Assembly: GCF_000313915.1 (NCBI RefSeq)
Contig: NZ_AMYT01000011.1
Coordinates: 1-64,000, forward strand
From: Catellicoccus marimammalium M35/04/3
GTDB lineage: Bacteria; Bacillota; Bacilli; Lactobacillales; Catellicoccaceae
DNA length: 64,000 bases
Direction: 5' to 3'
Below are positions 19,751 to 28,265 of this stretch, piece after piece. The position numbers and the translations under genes were made by a program. Each line of letters starts with the position of its first letter. Position 1 is the first letter of the stretch. Below the pieces are notes generated by a model. It saw only the letters and a list, made by a program, of their open reading frames with translations. It searched no databases and was not told the origin of the DNA.

Positions 19751-20941
19751 ATGCAAACTTGGCAAAAACAATATGAAAAAGAAGGATTTACTCAACTTTC
19801 TACGATTCAAGAAAGAGCAATTCCAGTATTAAAAAAGCAAAAATCCGCCATCATTAAAGCTCCTACAGGAACAGGAAAAACATTAGCTTATGTTTGGCCA
19901 TTAGTCTATCAAGTAGAAGAAGGAAAAGGAACACAGTTATGTATTTTACTTCCTTCCCAAGAATTAGCTGCTCAAGTACAAAAAGTAGTAAAAACTTGGG
20001 CTGAATTAAGAAATTTACACACGTTATTATTAATTGGTAATGCAAATATTCGTCGTCAAATGGATCAATTGAAAAAACATCCAGAAATTATTGTGGGGAC
20101 TCCAGGTCGTATTTATGAGTTAATGGAACGCAAAAAAATTCGTCCTCATTTCTTAAATACGATTGTTTTAGATGAAGCAGATGAATTAGTGAATAGTCGT
20201 GTTGAATGGAACTTTACAACTAAAATTTTACAAAGTGTACAGAAAGATACACAATTTGTCTTTGTTTCTGCAACCGCTACCGAAGAGGAATTAGGAAGCT
20301 TCTTCCGTAATGACTATGAAGTAGTAGAAGTAAAAGAAGATAAAACGGCAGGTAAAGTACAGCACACTTATTTAGAAGTACCATTACGTAAACGCGTAGA
20401 TACTTTGCGTAGACTTTCTTATGTACCAGACTTTAAGGCGCTAGTCTTTTTCAATCATTTATCTGATCTAGGTGCAGCTGCAGAAAAATTAATTTATGAA
20501 GGAGTTTCTGTAAGTACGTTAGCTTCAGACCAAAGTAAGTTTGAACGTGAATTGTCATTGAAATTATTTAATGAAGGAAAAACAAACCTTCTATTTACGA
20601 CAGATATTGCTAGTCGTGGTCTAGATTTACCTGAATTATCTTATGTCGTGCAATTTGATGTGCCAGAATTTTTAGAAACTTATATTCATCGTGTAGGACG
20701 CATTGGTCGTATGGGGAAAGAAGGGGCAGTGATCAGTCTAGTAAATGACCGTGAACGCCGTAATTTATCACAATTATGCAAAGAGTTAGGTCAACCTTTA
20801 CACGAAATTTTCTTATATGAATCTATGCTTTGGGATGAAAAACCAGAAAAAGAAGAAAAGAAAGAAAAACCAAAAAAAGAGAAAAAAAATAAGGCAACAG
20901 CGAAAAAGAAAAAAGCAAAGAAAAAGAAAAGTAAAAAATAA
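19751..20941 (+). CDS. DEAD-box RNA helicase
   Basis: A 396-residue ATP-dependent RNA helicase. The start at 19751 is chosen for AAGGAGGAAG immediately upstream. Motifs in order: a Q motif-like FTQLSTIQERAIPVL, Walker A APTGTGKT (about 37-44), TPGR, DEAD (about 141-144), SAT (about 173), and the C-terminal TDIASRGLDLP and HRVGRIGR. A Lys-rich basic tail (KKEKKNKATAKKKKAKKK) probably binds RNA. It resembles CshB/YfmL-size helicases involved in ribosome assembly or mRNA decay; which paralogue cannot be decided here. A terminator follows. Confidence 0.93.
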   Translation: MQTWQKQYEKEGFTQLSTIQERAIPVLKKQKSAIIKAPTGTGKTLAYVWPLVYQVEEGKGTQLCILLPSQELAAQVQKVVKTWAELRNLHTLLLIGNANIRRQMDQLKKHPEIIVGTPGRIYELMERKKIRPHFLNTIVLDEADELVNSRVEWNFTTKILQSVQKDTQFVFVSATATEEELGSFFRNDYEVVEVKEDKTAGKVQHTYLEVPLRKRVDTLRRLSYVPDFKALVFFNHLSDLGAAAEKLIYEGVSVSTLASDQSKFERELSLKLFNEGKTNLLFTTDIASRGLDLPELSYVVQFDVPEFLETYIHRVGRIGRMGKEGAVISLVNDRERRNLSQLCKELGQPLHEIFLYESMLWDEKPEKEEKKEKPKKEKKNKATAKKKKAKKKKSKK

Positions 20942-20946
20942 AAATA

Positions 20947-20977
20947 AAAAGCAAGAGGGGTAACTCTTGCTTTTTTG
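20947..20977. terminator. Bidirectional terminator between helicase and mntH
   Basis: GCAAGAG and CTCTTGC with loop GGGTAA, an A-run before and TTTTTT after, lie between the convergent helicase and mntH genes. Confidence 0.9.
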
Positions 20978-22483
20978 TTACTCAGGATGAATTTCTTTCA
21001 TACGTTTATGCATATCCCAAGCAACACGAATTAATAATAAAATAATAGTGGCACATAATACAAAACTAATAACTTGAATTACTGTTTGATTGGCTGGAAT
21101 TTCAAAGTCATGACAAATCGAAGCAATTTGTCCTTCGATTGAAGTTAAGTTTAAATATACTAACACAATCGTTGATACCCATCCAATCACTTTAATCCAT
21201 AAGCGATTAGCAAATTCTCCCATAATGCGTTTGTTGTTCGTAATCATTAATAATGGAATGATAGAGAATGGTAACGCTAAAGATAAGAAAATTTGGGAAT
21301 CGATCATTAAGTTATTAATAGTCAAATGTTGCTGTGCGGTAGACATATGATGTGTAAATAAGATACAAATCATAACTGGTAATACGGCTAATAAACGAGT
21401 CACTAAACGACGTAACCAAGGTGGAAGTTTGATATGTACGAATCCTTCCATAATGATTTGTCCAGTTAAAGTACCAGTAATCGTTGAGTTTTGTCCAGAA
21501 GCTAATAAAGCGACGGCAAATAGGGTAGATAAAATACCAGTTTTTGCAATATTAGACATAATTGGGTTACTAATCAACGCTGGATTTTGTAACGCATCAT
21601 AAATCCCAAAGAATGACGTATCTTGAATCGCATTGCCTTTAAATACGGCAGCACCCATGAATAATAGAAGGGCATTGACGATAAAAGCCATTCCTAATTG
21701 TAAATTAGAGTCAATCGTTGAAAATTTGATCATTTCTTTTGTGGAATGATCTCCATCAATTTTACGAACTTGTGAAATTGATGAGTGTAAGTATAAGTTG
21801 TGCGGCATAATCGTTGCTCCAATAATACCTAAAGAGCAGGCCAACGGAGAAGTTCCGCCAATCACTGGATGGTCTTGTACGGTATATAAAGATGGAATCA
21901 TTCCTTTTAATGCTTCACCAAATTGGAAATCAGATAAGTAAATTTGGTAACTAAAGACAAGGAAGATTACCGCAATTAAACACACAACTAACGCTTCAAT
22001 TTTACGGAAACCAATTTTTGTTAATAGTAATAGTAAGAATACATCAAAAATGGTAATGAAAACCGCAAAAAGTAATGGAATGTGGAATAGTAGTTTTAAG
22101 GCAATCGCAGCACCAATAACTTCTGCGATATCGGTAGCCATAATCGCTAATTCCGCAACAATCCATAATACAACACTCAAGCGCTTGGTTGTATATTTTC
22201 TTGTAACCTGTGCTAAATCTAGACGAGTTACAATTCCTAGTTTCATAGAGGCATATTGTAATACCATCGCAATTAAACTAGAAAGTAAAATAATTGATAG
22301 TAGGTGGTATTGGAAGTATTGTCCACCGGTAATTGAAGTTGCCCAGTTTCCTGGATCCATATAGCCCACGGCCACTAATGCTCCTGGTCCTAAATAAGAA
22401 AATAGCAATTTCCAGAAGTTTTTTGTTTTAGGCAGGGCGATGGAACTGTTAATGTCTTCTAAAGACTTGTTCCGCGTATCCAT
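20978..22483 (-). CDS. mntH: Nramp-family divalent metal (Mn/Fe) transporter
   Basis: A 501-residue membrane protein with about 11-12 transmembrane helices. The metal-binding DPGN (about residues 43-46) in helix 1 and the MPHNLYLHS motif (helix 6) define the Nramp proton-coupled Mn2+/Fe2+ family. A 20-residue polar N-terminal extension precedes helix 1. It is monocistronic on the minus strand. Its promoter region carries a Fur-family-like palindrome just downstream of the predicted start of transcription, so repression by a metalloregulator is expected. Mn is the usual preferred substrate in lactic acid bacteria. Confidence 0.95.
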   Translation of the reverse strand: MDTRNKSLEDINSSIALPKTKNFWKLLFSYLGPGALVAVGYMDPGNWATSITGGQYFQYHLLSIILLSSLIAMVLQYASMKLGIVTRLDLAQVTRKYTTKRLSVVLWIVAELAIMATDIAEVIGAAIALKLLFHIPLLFAVFITIFDVFLLLLLTKIGFRKIEALVVCLIAVIFLVFSYQIYLSDFQFGEALKGMIPSLYTVQDHPVIGGTSPLACSLGIIGATIMPHNLYLHSSISQVRKIDGDHSTKEMIKFSTIDSNLQLGMAFIVNALLLFMGAAVFKGNAIQDTSFFGIYDALQNPALISNPIMSNIAKTGILSTLFAVALLASGQNSTITGTLTGQIIMEGFVHIKLPPWLRRLVTRLLAVLPVMICILFTHHMSTAQQHLTINNLMIDSQIFLSLALPFSIIPLLMITNNKRIMGEFANRLWIKVIGWVSTIVLVYLNLTSIEGQIASICHDFEIPANQTVIQVISFVLCATIILLLIRVAWDMHKRMKEIHPE

Positions 22484-22532
22484 TTCTTTCCCCCTTTATG
22501 ATGGATTGATTGAGGATGGTTATTTAATTGAA

Positions 22533-22588
22533 ATTGAAAATCATTCTCAATCACCTTTCATTATAAAGGAAGGATACAGGGATGACAA
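22533..22588 (-). promoter_or_regulatory. mntH promoter with Fur-like operator
   Basis: On the minus strand, -35 TTGTCA (22583-22588) and -10 TATAAT (22560-22565) are spaced 17 bp. The imperfect palindrome ATTGAAAATCATTCTCAAT (22533-22551) fits the 7-1-7 Fur-family layout TGATAAT-N-ATTATCA with two mismatches. It covers the region from about +2 to +20, consistent with repression. Confidence 0.75.
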
Positions 22589-22780
22589 GGATAGTTCCTT
22601 GAAAAAGTGTTTCTTTTTGAATAGTCATTTTTATTTTACTATAAAAATACTAAGAAAGAAAATCGAAAAAATGCAGAGAAAGGATAGAAAATTAAACTTT
22701 AATGTATTTCTATATATTTTCATAACAATTTAGGTAGAAACATGATAGAATAAATTTTGAATTTTATAAGGAGGTATATT

Positions 22781-25402
22781 ATGCCATTTCGGAAAGATGA
22801 AATCTATCAATATTTAAAAGAAGCAACAGAAGCGAAAACAGCAGATCAAGTATCAGAAGAGTTACAATTACACCGTACCAATGTAAGTCGATATTTAAAT
22901 GAATTATATAAAGAAGGAAAAATTGTCAAAATTAAAGGACGTCCAGTTCTTTATAAAGTGACACAACATCCAGTAGCTATTCAGGCAAATGAAGAAAATA
23001 CGAATTCTATTCCTTTGCTTTTAGATGAAAATCATCTTTCTTTTGATCATTTAATTGGGGCAGAGGAATCATTAAGTAGTGCGATTCAAAAGGGAAAAGC
23101 TGCGATTTTATATCCTCCAACAGGATTACATACGATGATTTTTGGCGCTTCTGGTACAGGGAAAACTTTATTTGCAGAATGCATGTATCAATTTGCAAAA
23201 GAATCAGAAGTGGTAGATGAAGAAGCACCTTTTATTGCCTTTAACTGTGCCGATTATGCACAAAATCCACAATTGTTATTTGGACATATTTTTGGCATTA
23301 AAAAAGGAGCGTTTACCGGAGCAGATGAAGATCGTCCAGGATTAATTCAACAAGCAAACGGTGGCATTCTTTTCTTAGATGAAATCCATCGTCTACCTCC
23401 AGAAGGACAAGAAATGCTCTTTACTTTTATTGATAAAGGAGTATATCATCCCTTAGGAGATAGCGGAGAAGAAAAGAAAGCAACGGTACAAATTATTGGC
23501 GCAACGACAGAATCTGAGGAAAATTTCTTAGAAACATTTAAACGTCGTATTCCAATGTGTATTGAATTGCCTTCGCTAGCCGACCGCACGATTGAAGAAC
23601 GTTACCAGATGATTACAAGTTTCTTTTTACAAGAAGCAATGCGTTTAGAAACTAATATTTTATTACATCGCGATGTTTTACTTGCGTTTCTTCTATATTC
23701 AACACCAGGTAATATTGGTCAATTAAAGCGCGACATCAAATTGGTTTGTGCCAAAGGATTTTTACATTATCAACAAAAAGACCAACAAGAAATTACAATT
23801 GAGCAACAAGATTTACCAATTACTGTTCAAAAAGGATTATTAAACGAGAAACATTTACATCAAGAAATCCAAACCCTTTTACATAAGAAATGGCATCAAT
23901 TATATTTCAATCAAGAAGAACGTTCTATTCATTGGCAAACCAAAGAAGTGACAGAAAATGAGAAAAACGAAGCGTTTAGCTTGTATACATTAGAAAAGGA
24001 AGTACAAGAAGAAGTTCCTTTAAAAACACAAAAATTAGCAGATCGTGTTTGTGATGAAGCAAGTATGAAGCTAAATCGCGTATATTCTAAAAAAGATCGC
24101 TTTACATTAGCTTTGCATTTACAAGCGGCGATTGAACGAATTCAAAGTGGAAAGAAAATTCCAAACCAAAAACTCAATGAAATTCGTAAACACTATCTAT
24201 TAGAATTCCAAGTAGCTCTAGAACTTGCCTCCATGATTGAACAAGAATATCATTTGTTTTTACCGATGGAAGAAATTGGTTATCTATCTTTACTTTTACA
24301 TTTGCCGGTACAAGAGAAGAAAAAAGCCATTCGTAATCATGTAAGTATTATTACGATTATGCATGGGGAAGAAATTTCTAGTGCGATGTTGAAATCGGCA
24401 CAAGAACTAACAGGAATTCGTGAAGGATACGCAATGAACATGCCAATGACAATGGATGTCTCAGAAATCTATGAAGAGTTAAAATCTCATGTTTTAGAAA
24501 ATAAAGAAGAATATCAAAATGGAATTCTACTATTGACGGACATGGGCTCATTAAATCGTTTGGCAGGAATTTTAGAAGAAGATATTCAAATTAAAACAGA
24601 ATCCATTTCTTTAACAAGTACCTTAGTAGTGATGGAAGCTTTACAATTAGCACATGATGGTTATTCTCTATCAGAAATTAAATCTCAATTAACGACTTCT
24701 ATTCGTGATATTTTATATAGTAATGAAAAAGAAGCAATAGAAGAGAATTATGAAAAACCAAAAGCTATTATTGTGTCTTGCTTTACAGGAGAAAGTGTAG
24801 CGAATAAGTTAGAAAGTCGCTTAGAAAAACTAATTCCTAAAGATGAATATCAAATTATTCCGATGCAATTTTTAGAATCTGGTGCTTTTATTCGTCATAT
24901 TGATCATTTACGTAGTGAATATGATGTCCGTGCGATTATTGGAACAGCAGAGATTCATTATCAAAATATTCCTTATTTCTCAGCTTTAGATTTATTTGAT
25001 GAAGAACGAGCACAAAAATTCTATGGCTTATTAGAAAATGAAATTGATCTATGGCAAATTGAACGTACCTTATCCGAAACATTGACGCATATTCCAGATT
25101 TGGATCAATGTTTATCGTTAATTCATCAAGAAATTAAACGAATGAAACAAACGCTACATATTATTTTAGATCCAAGCGTGGAACTAGGAATTATTATGCA
25201 CTTAGCATTTTTGATTGATTTATTATTGACCAATCATGATGCTTCTCAGCGTACATTCCCAGAGTTAGAGACCTTTAAAAAAGAAAATAAATTGCCATTT
25301 GATATCATTTCAGCGCAATTACTTTCTTTAGAGAAAAAATATGGTATTACTATCTCGGATGATGAAATTGCTTATATCGCACAAATTTTTGTGAATAATT
25401 AA
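22781..25402 (+). CDS. LevR-type sigma-54-dependent PTS transcriptional activator
   Basis: An 873-residue regulator starting at 22781 behind AAGGAGG. An N-terminal winged-helix domain (DQVSEELQLHRTNVSRYLNEL) is followed by an AAA+ domain with Walker A GASGTGKT (about 123-130), the sigma-54-contacting GAFTGA loop and FLDEIHRLP. Then come a PRD, an EIIA-Man-like domain (VSIITIMHGEEISSAM), an EIIB-like segment (IIVSCFTGE) and a second PRD. It should activate the divergence-free PTS operon downstream from upstream sites, tuned by HPr and EII phosphorylation. A perfect sigma-54 promoter about 110 bp downstream supports this. rpoN must be encoded elsewhere. Confidence 0.95.
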   Translation: MPFRKDEIYQYLKEATEAKTADQVSEELQLHRTNVSRYLNELYKEGKIVKIKGRPVLYKVTQHPVAIQANEENTNSIPLLLDENHLSFDHLIGAEESLSSAIQKGKAAILYPPTGLHTMIFGASGTGKTLFAECMYQFAKESEVVDEEAPFIAFNCADYAQNPQLLFGHIFGIKKGAFTGADEDRPGLIQQANGGILFLDEIHRLPPEGQEMLFTFIDKGVYHPLGDSGEEKKATVQIIGATTESEENFLETFKRRIPMCIELPSLADRTIEERYQMITSFFLQEAMRLETNILLHRDVLLAFLLYSTPGNIGQLKRDIKLVCAKGFLHYQQKDQQEITIEQQDLPITVQKGLLNEKHLHQEIQTLLHKKWHQLYFNQEERSIHWQTKEVTENEKNEAFSLYTLEKEVQEEVPLKTQKLADRVCDEASMKLNRVYSKKDRFTLALHLQAAIERIQSGKKIPNQKLNEIRKHYLLEFQVALELASMIEQEYHLFLPMEEIGYLSLLLHLPVQEKKKAIRNHVSIITIMHGEEISSAMLKSAQELTGIREGYAMNMPMTMDVSEIYEELKSHVLENKEEYQNGILLLTDMGSLNRLAGILEEDIQIKTESISLTSTLVVMEALQLAHDGYSLSEIKSQLTTSIRDILYSNEKEAIEENYEKPKAIIVSCFTGESVANKLESRLEKLIPKDEYQIIPMQFLESGAFIRHIDHLRSEYDVRAIIGTAEIHYQNIPYFSALDLFDEERAQKFYGLLENEIDLWQIERTLSETLTHIPDLDQCLSLIHQEIKRMKQTLHIILDPSVELGIIMHLAFLIDLLLTNHDASQRTFPELETFKKENKLPFDIISAQLLSLEKKYGITISDDEIAYIAQIFVNN

Positions 25403-25410
25403 AACGTAGA

Positions 25411-25447
25411 ATCTACACACTATTTTCAGTGTGTAGATTTTTTTATT
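25411..25447 (+). terminator. Terminator of regulator gene
   Basis: ATCTACACACT (25411-25421) pairs with AGTGTGTAGAT (25428-25438), followed by a T-run, separating the regulator from the PTS operon. Confidence 0.92.
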
Positions 25448-25463
25448 TTTTTCTGTAGTGTGT

Positions 25464-25498
25464 AAAACGCTCAAAACGTGATAAATAAAGCGTTTTCA
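25464..25498 (+). promoter_or_regulatory. Putative activator UAS with cre-like right half
   Basis: The inverted repeat AAAACGCT (25464-25471) and AGCGTTTT (25489-25496) lies about 15 bp before the sigma-54 promoter and could bind the LevR-type activator. ATAAAGCGTTTTCA (25485-25498) also matches the CcpA cre consensus TGAAAGCGTTTTCA except at its first two bases, suggesting catabolite control. Confidence 0.6.
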
Positions 25499-25510
25499 AG
25501 CATAAAAAGT

Positions 25511-25526
25511 TGGCACGATTCTTGCT
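25511..25526 (+). promoter_or_regulatory. Sigma-54 promoter of PTS operon
   Basis: TGGCACGATTCTTGCT matches the -24/-12 consensus TGGCAC-N5-TTGC(A/T) perfectly. It lies between the activator gene and the IIB gene it should drive. Confidence 0.93.
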
Positions 25527-25564
25527 TATATTAAGTGTACAAAGAAAAAAGGAGAGAATTTATT

Positions 25565-25879
25565 ATGAAAACTATTATGTTAGCTTGCTCAGCAGGAATG
25601 AGCACAAGTTTATTAGTCAGCAAAATGCAAGAGGCAGCAAAAAATGAAGGAATTGAAGCAGAAATCTTTGCTTGTGCCTCTAATGAAGCAGAAAAAATGT
25701 TAGAAGATCGTTCAGATATTGATGTTTTATTATTAGGACCACAAGTGCGCTTTATGTTACCTTCTTTTGAAGAAAAAGTAAATGGACGCATTCCTGTAGC
25801 GGTCATTGATATGGCAGATTATGGCATGATGAATGGAGAAAATGTTCTACATACTGCCCTAAAATTAATTGAAGGATAA
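25565..25879 (+). CDS. PTS lactose/cellobiose-family IIB component
   Basis: A 104-residue cytoplasmic phosphocarrier. The start at 25565 follows GGAGAGAAT. The N-terminal LACSAGMSTSLLV contains the Cys that receives phosphate from IIA and gives it to the incoming sugar. LLLGPQVRF and the overall length match the Lac/Chb family. It is the first gene of the IIB-IIA-IIC operon driven by the sigma-54 promoter. Sugar specificity (cellobiose, chitobiose, lactose or another beta-glucoside) cannot be read from sequence here. Confidence 0.95.
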   Translation: MKTIMLACSAGMSTSLLVSKMQEAAKNEGIEAEIFACASNEAEKMLEDRSDIDVLLLGPQVRFMLPSFEEKVNGRIPVAVIDMADYGMMNGENVLHTALKLIEG

Positions 25880-25902
25880 GAACAAAACACGAGGAAAATA
25901 CA

Positions 25903-26220
25903 ATGGAACAAGAAACTTTACAAGCAGTGATGGGCTTAATTATGAATGCAGGGAATGCAAAAAGTGAAGCAGTAGAGGCGATTCAAGCTGCTAAAAAAGG
26001 AGAATTCACTGTTGCGAAAGAAAAATTAGAGACAGCCAATGAATGTTTAGTGCAAGCACACCATGCGCAGACAGAATTATTAACTAAAGAGGCGCAAGGA
26101 GAAGAGATGCAAGTGACGCTTTTGGTTGTCCACAGTCAAGATCATTTAATGACTGCTATTACGTTTGTAGATTTAGCTAAAGAATTTGTGGAAGTTTATA
26201 AACGTATTGACGAAAAATAA
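25903..26220 (+). CDS. PTS lactose/cellobiose-family IIA component
   Basis: A 105-residue helical protein forming the trimeric Lac-family IIA. The phosphorylated His lies in LLVVHSQDHLMTA near residue 76, with the conserved Asp of the metal site nearby. HHAQTELLTKEAQGE is the family block before it. It accepts phosphate from HPr and passes it to IIB. It sits 23 bp after IIB with a GAGGAAAAT ribosome site and 14 bp before IIC. Confidence 0.95.
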   Translation: MEQETLQAVMGLIMNAGNAKSEAVEAIQAAKKGEFTVAKEKLETANECLVQAHHAQTELLTKEAQGEEMQVTLLVVHSQDHLMTAITFVDLAKEFVEVYKRIDEK

Positions 26221-26234
26221 ATGAAAAGGGAATA

Positions 26235-27524
26235 ATGATGATGAAAAAATTTATGAATTTTATGGAACAAAAATTTGTGCCGATAGCCGCAAAAATCGGG
26301 GCACAACGTCATCTTGTGGCCATTCGTGATTCCTTTATGGTCATGATGCCATTGATGATTTTAGGCGCTTTAGCCGTAATGATTAATAACTTACCAATTC
26401 CATTTTTCCAAAACTTCATGAATCAAATTTTCCATGGAGAAGCTTGGAAAGGATTTGGTGGAGGCATTTGGAACGCAACTTTTGCTATTTTATCTGTTTG
26501 TATTTCATTTTTAGTTGCGTATCATTTAGCCAATAGTTACGGAAAAGATGGATTATCTGCAGGAATTGTATCTTTAGCTTCTTTCTTTGCATTAGGTGCT
26601 TTAAATACTCCAGATAACATTGCTGGAATGAGCTCTCAAGGATTATTCGTAGCTTTAATTGTAGGAATCGTTTCTGCTGAAATCTTTACTCGTTTAAGTG
26701 GAAATAAACACCTAGTCATTAAAATGCCAGATGGAGTTCCACCTGCAGTAGCGAAAGCTTTTGCGGCATTATTACCATCTATGATTACGATTAGTTTATT
26801 TGCTTTAGTTTATGCTATCTTTGCTGGATTTAATATGCCAAATATCATTGGTTCTTTCTATGAATGGATACAAAAACCATTTATGGGTCTAGCTAATAGT
26901 TATGGTTCAGCGTTAATCTTAGCCTTAATCACTCCATTATTATGGTTCTTTGGTTTACATGGTGGAAACATGGTAGAACCTTTAATGCAAACATTAAATG
27001 CGCCAGCGATTGAAGAAAATATTCGTGCGATTCAAGCAGGACAAATTGCTCCAAATATTGTAAATAAACCTTTCTTTGATGTATTTGTTAACATCGGAGG
27101 AACAGGAGCAACGATTGGTTTAATTATTGCGATTTTCTTAGTAGGACGTAAGAGTAAATCAATGATGACTGTAACCAAATTATCTGCAGCTCCAGGAGTG
27201 TTTAATATCAATGAACCATTGATGTTTGGATTACCAATTGTATTAAATCCAATTTTATTCATTCCATTTATCTTGACTCCATTGGTATTAGTAACTACTT
27301 CTTATTGGGCAACAAAATTTGGCCTTGTCCCAGCCGCAACGGTTATGCCACCTTGGGTTACACCACCTGTAATTGGTGGGGTATTAGCTACCGCAAGTTG
27401 GCAAGGCGGAGTGTTAGCGGCCGTAAACTTAATCATTTCTATTTTGATGTATATCCCATTTGTTAAATTAGCAGTGAGAGAACAACAAAAAGAAGAAGGC
27501 AAATCTATCAACCAAGAAGCCTAA
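26235..27524 (+). CDS. PTS lactose/cellobiose-family IIC permease
   Basis: A 429-residue integral membrane permease (about 10 helices) translocating the sugar that IIB phosphorylates. Signature segments include LWFFGLHGGNMVEPLMQ and NINEPLMFGLPIVLNP, the sugar-binding His/Glu regions of the family. Three consecutive ATGs occur at 26235, 26238 and 26241; the first is used. It ends the operon. No phospho-beta-glycosidase is encoded before the terminator, so the hydrolase must be elsewhere. Confidence 0.95.
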   Translation: MMMKKFMNFMEQKFVPIAAKIGAQRHLVAIRDSFMVMMPLMILGALAVMINNLPIPFFQNFMNQIFHGEAWKGFGGGIWNATFAILSVCISFLVAYHLANSYGKDGLSAGIVSLASFFALGALNTPDNIAGMSSQGLFVALIVGIVSAEIFTRLSGNKHLVIKMPDGVPPAVAKAFAALLPSMITISLFALVYAIFAGFNMPNIIGSFYEWIQKPFMGLANSYGSALILALITPLLWFFGLHGGNMVEPLMQTLNAPAIEENIRAIQAGQIAPNIVNKPFFDVFVNIGGTGATIGLIIAIFLVGRKSKSMMTVTKLSAAPGVFNINEPLMFGLPIVLNPILFIPFILTPLVLVTTSYWATKFGLVPAATVMPPWVTPPVIGGVLATASWQGGVLAAVNLIISILMYIPFVKLAVREQQKEEGKSINQEA

Positions 27525-27527
27525 GAA

Positions 27528-27559
27528 AAAAACCTCTATCTTTTACGATAGAGGTTTTT
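27528..27559. terminator. Bidirectional terminator between PTS IIC and gatD
   Basis: AAAAACCTCTATC and GATAGAGGTTTTT pair perfectly around TTTTAC, between two convergent genes. Confidence 0.93.
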
Positions 27560-27560
27560 C

Positions 27561-28256
27561 TTATTTTACATCTTCAAAAGGAATTTCGGTATATTCTGCA
27601 CCATAACGCTGTTTCATGGCGATATTAATCATGCGTACCGCTAAGTTTTCATTACGAGCTAAGATTGGGCCGTGGAAGTAAGTACCAAAAGTATTTTTGT
27701 AAATGACTCCTTCGCCACCATCGGTACCATTATTTCCATTTCCTTCTAAAATTTTTCCTAGTGGTTTTTCGTCGTCTCCTAAATACGTACGTCCCCCATG
27801 ATTTTCAAAGCCAATATATTCTTCTTTAAAATCATCATTATAAATTTTAACGTTACCAATTAAGCGATCTTCATTTTCTGCTTGACTACGAGTGTAGTGA
27901 GAAAGAGCACCAATTCCATCGATTTTTGTTCCATCTGCGGTAACATAATATTGACCTAGTAATTGGTATCCACCACAAACTGCTAAAAGAGCACCTCCAT
28001 TTTCAATGTAAGTCGTCAATGGAGCTTTTTTAGTTTGTAGGTCTTTGGCAATCACGGATTGTTCATAATCTTGTCCACCACCAAAAAGAACAAAATCATA
28101 GGCATTAGGATCAAAATCATCTTCTAAGCTGATTAAATCGTAAGTTGTGGTGATACCCATTTTTTTACAATAGTATTCCATTACTAAGATATTACCGATA
28201 TCTCCATAGGTATTCATCAAATTTCCATATAAATGGCAAATACGTAATTCTTTCAT
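27561..28256 (-). CDS. gatD: Lipid II isoglutaminyl synthase glutaminase subunit
   Basis: A 231-residue class I glutamine amidotransferase-like protein of the CobB/CobQ type. The nucleophile is in LLAVCGGYQLLG, with a His in FENHGGRTYLG and a late FHGPILARN segment. With MurT it amidates the D-Glu of lipid II to D-isoglutamine, which many Gram-positives need for crosslinking. It lies 9 bp downstream of murT on the minus strand, the standard arrangement. Confidence 0.95.
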   Translation of the reverse strand: MKELRICHLYGNLMNTYGDIGNILVMEYYCKKMGITTTYDLISLEDDFDPNAYDFVLFGGGQDYEQSVIAKDLQTKKAPLTTYIENGGALLAVCGGYQLLGQYYVTADGTKIDGIGALSHYTRSQAENEDRLIGNVKIYNDDFKEEYIGFENHGGRTYLGDDEKPLGKILEGNGNNGTDGGEGVIYKNTFGTYFHGPILARNENLAVRMINIAMKQRYGAEYTEIPFEDVK

Positions 28257-28265
28257 GATTTCCTC

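Noticed and set aside
20950-20966. AGGGGTA in the helicase/mntH terminator loop as another array member
   Set aside because: The stem-loop is fully explained as a bidirectional terminator, and a 7-mer of this composition is expected a few times by chance in 64 kb.
22440-22733. 97-codon plus-strand ORF upstream of the LevR-type regulator
   Set aside because: It covers the mntH start, promoter and operator on the other strand and has no ribosome site.
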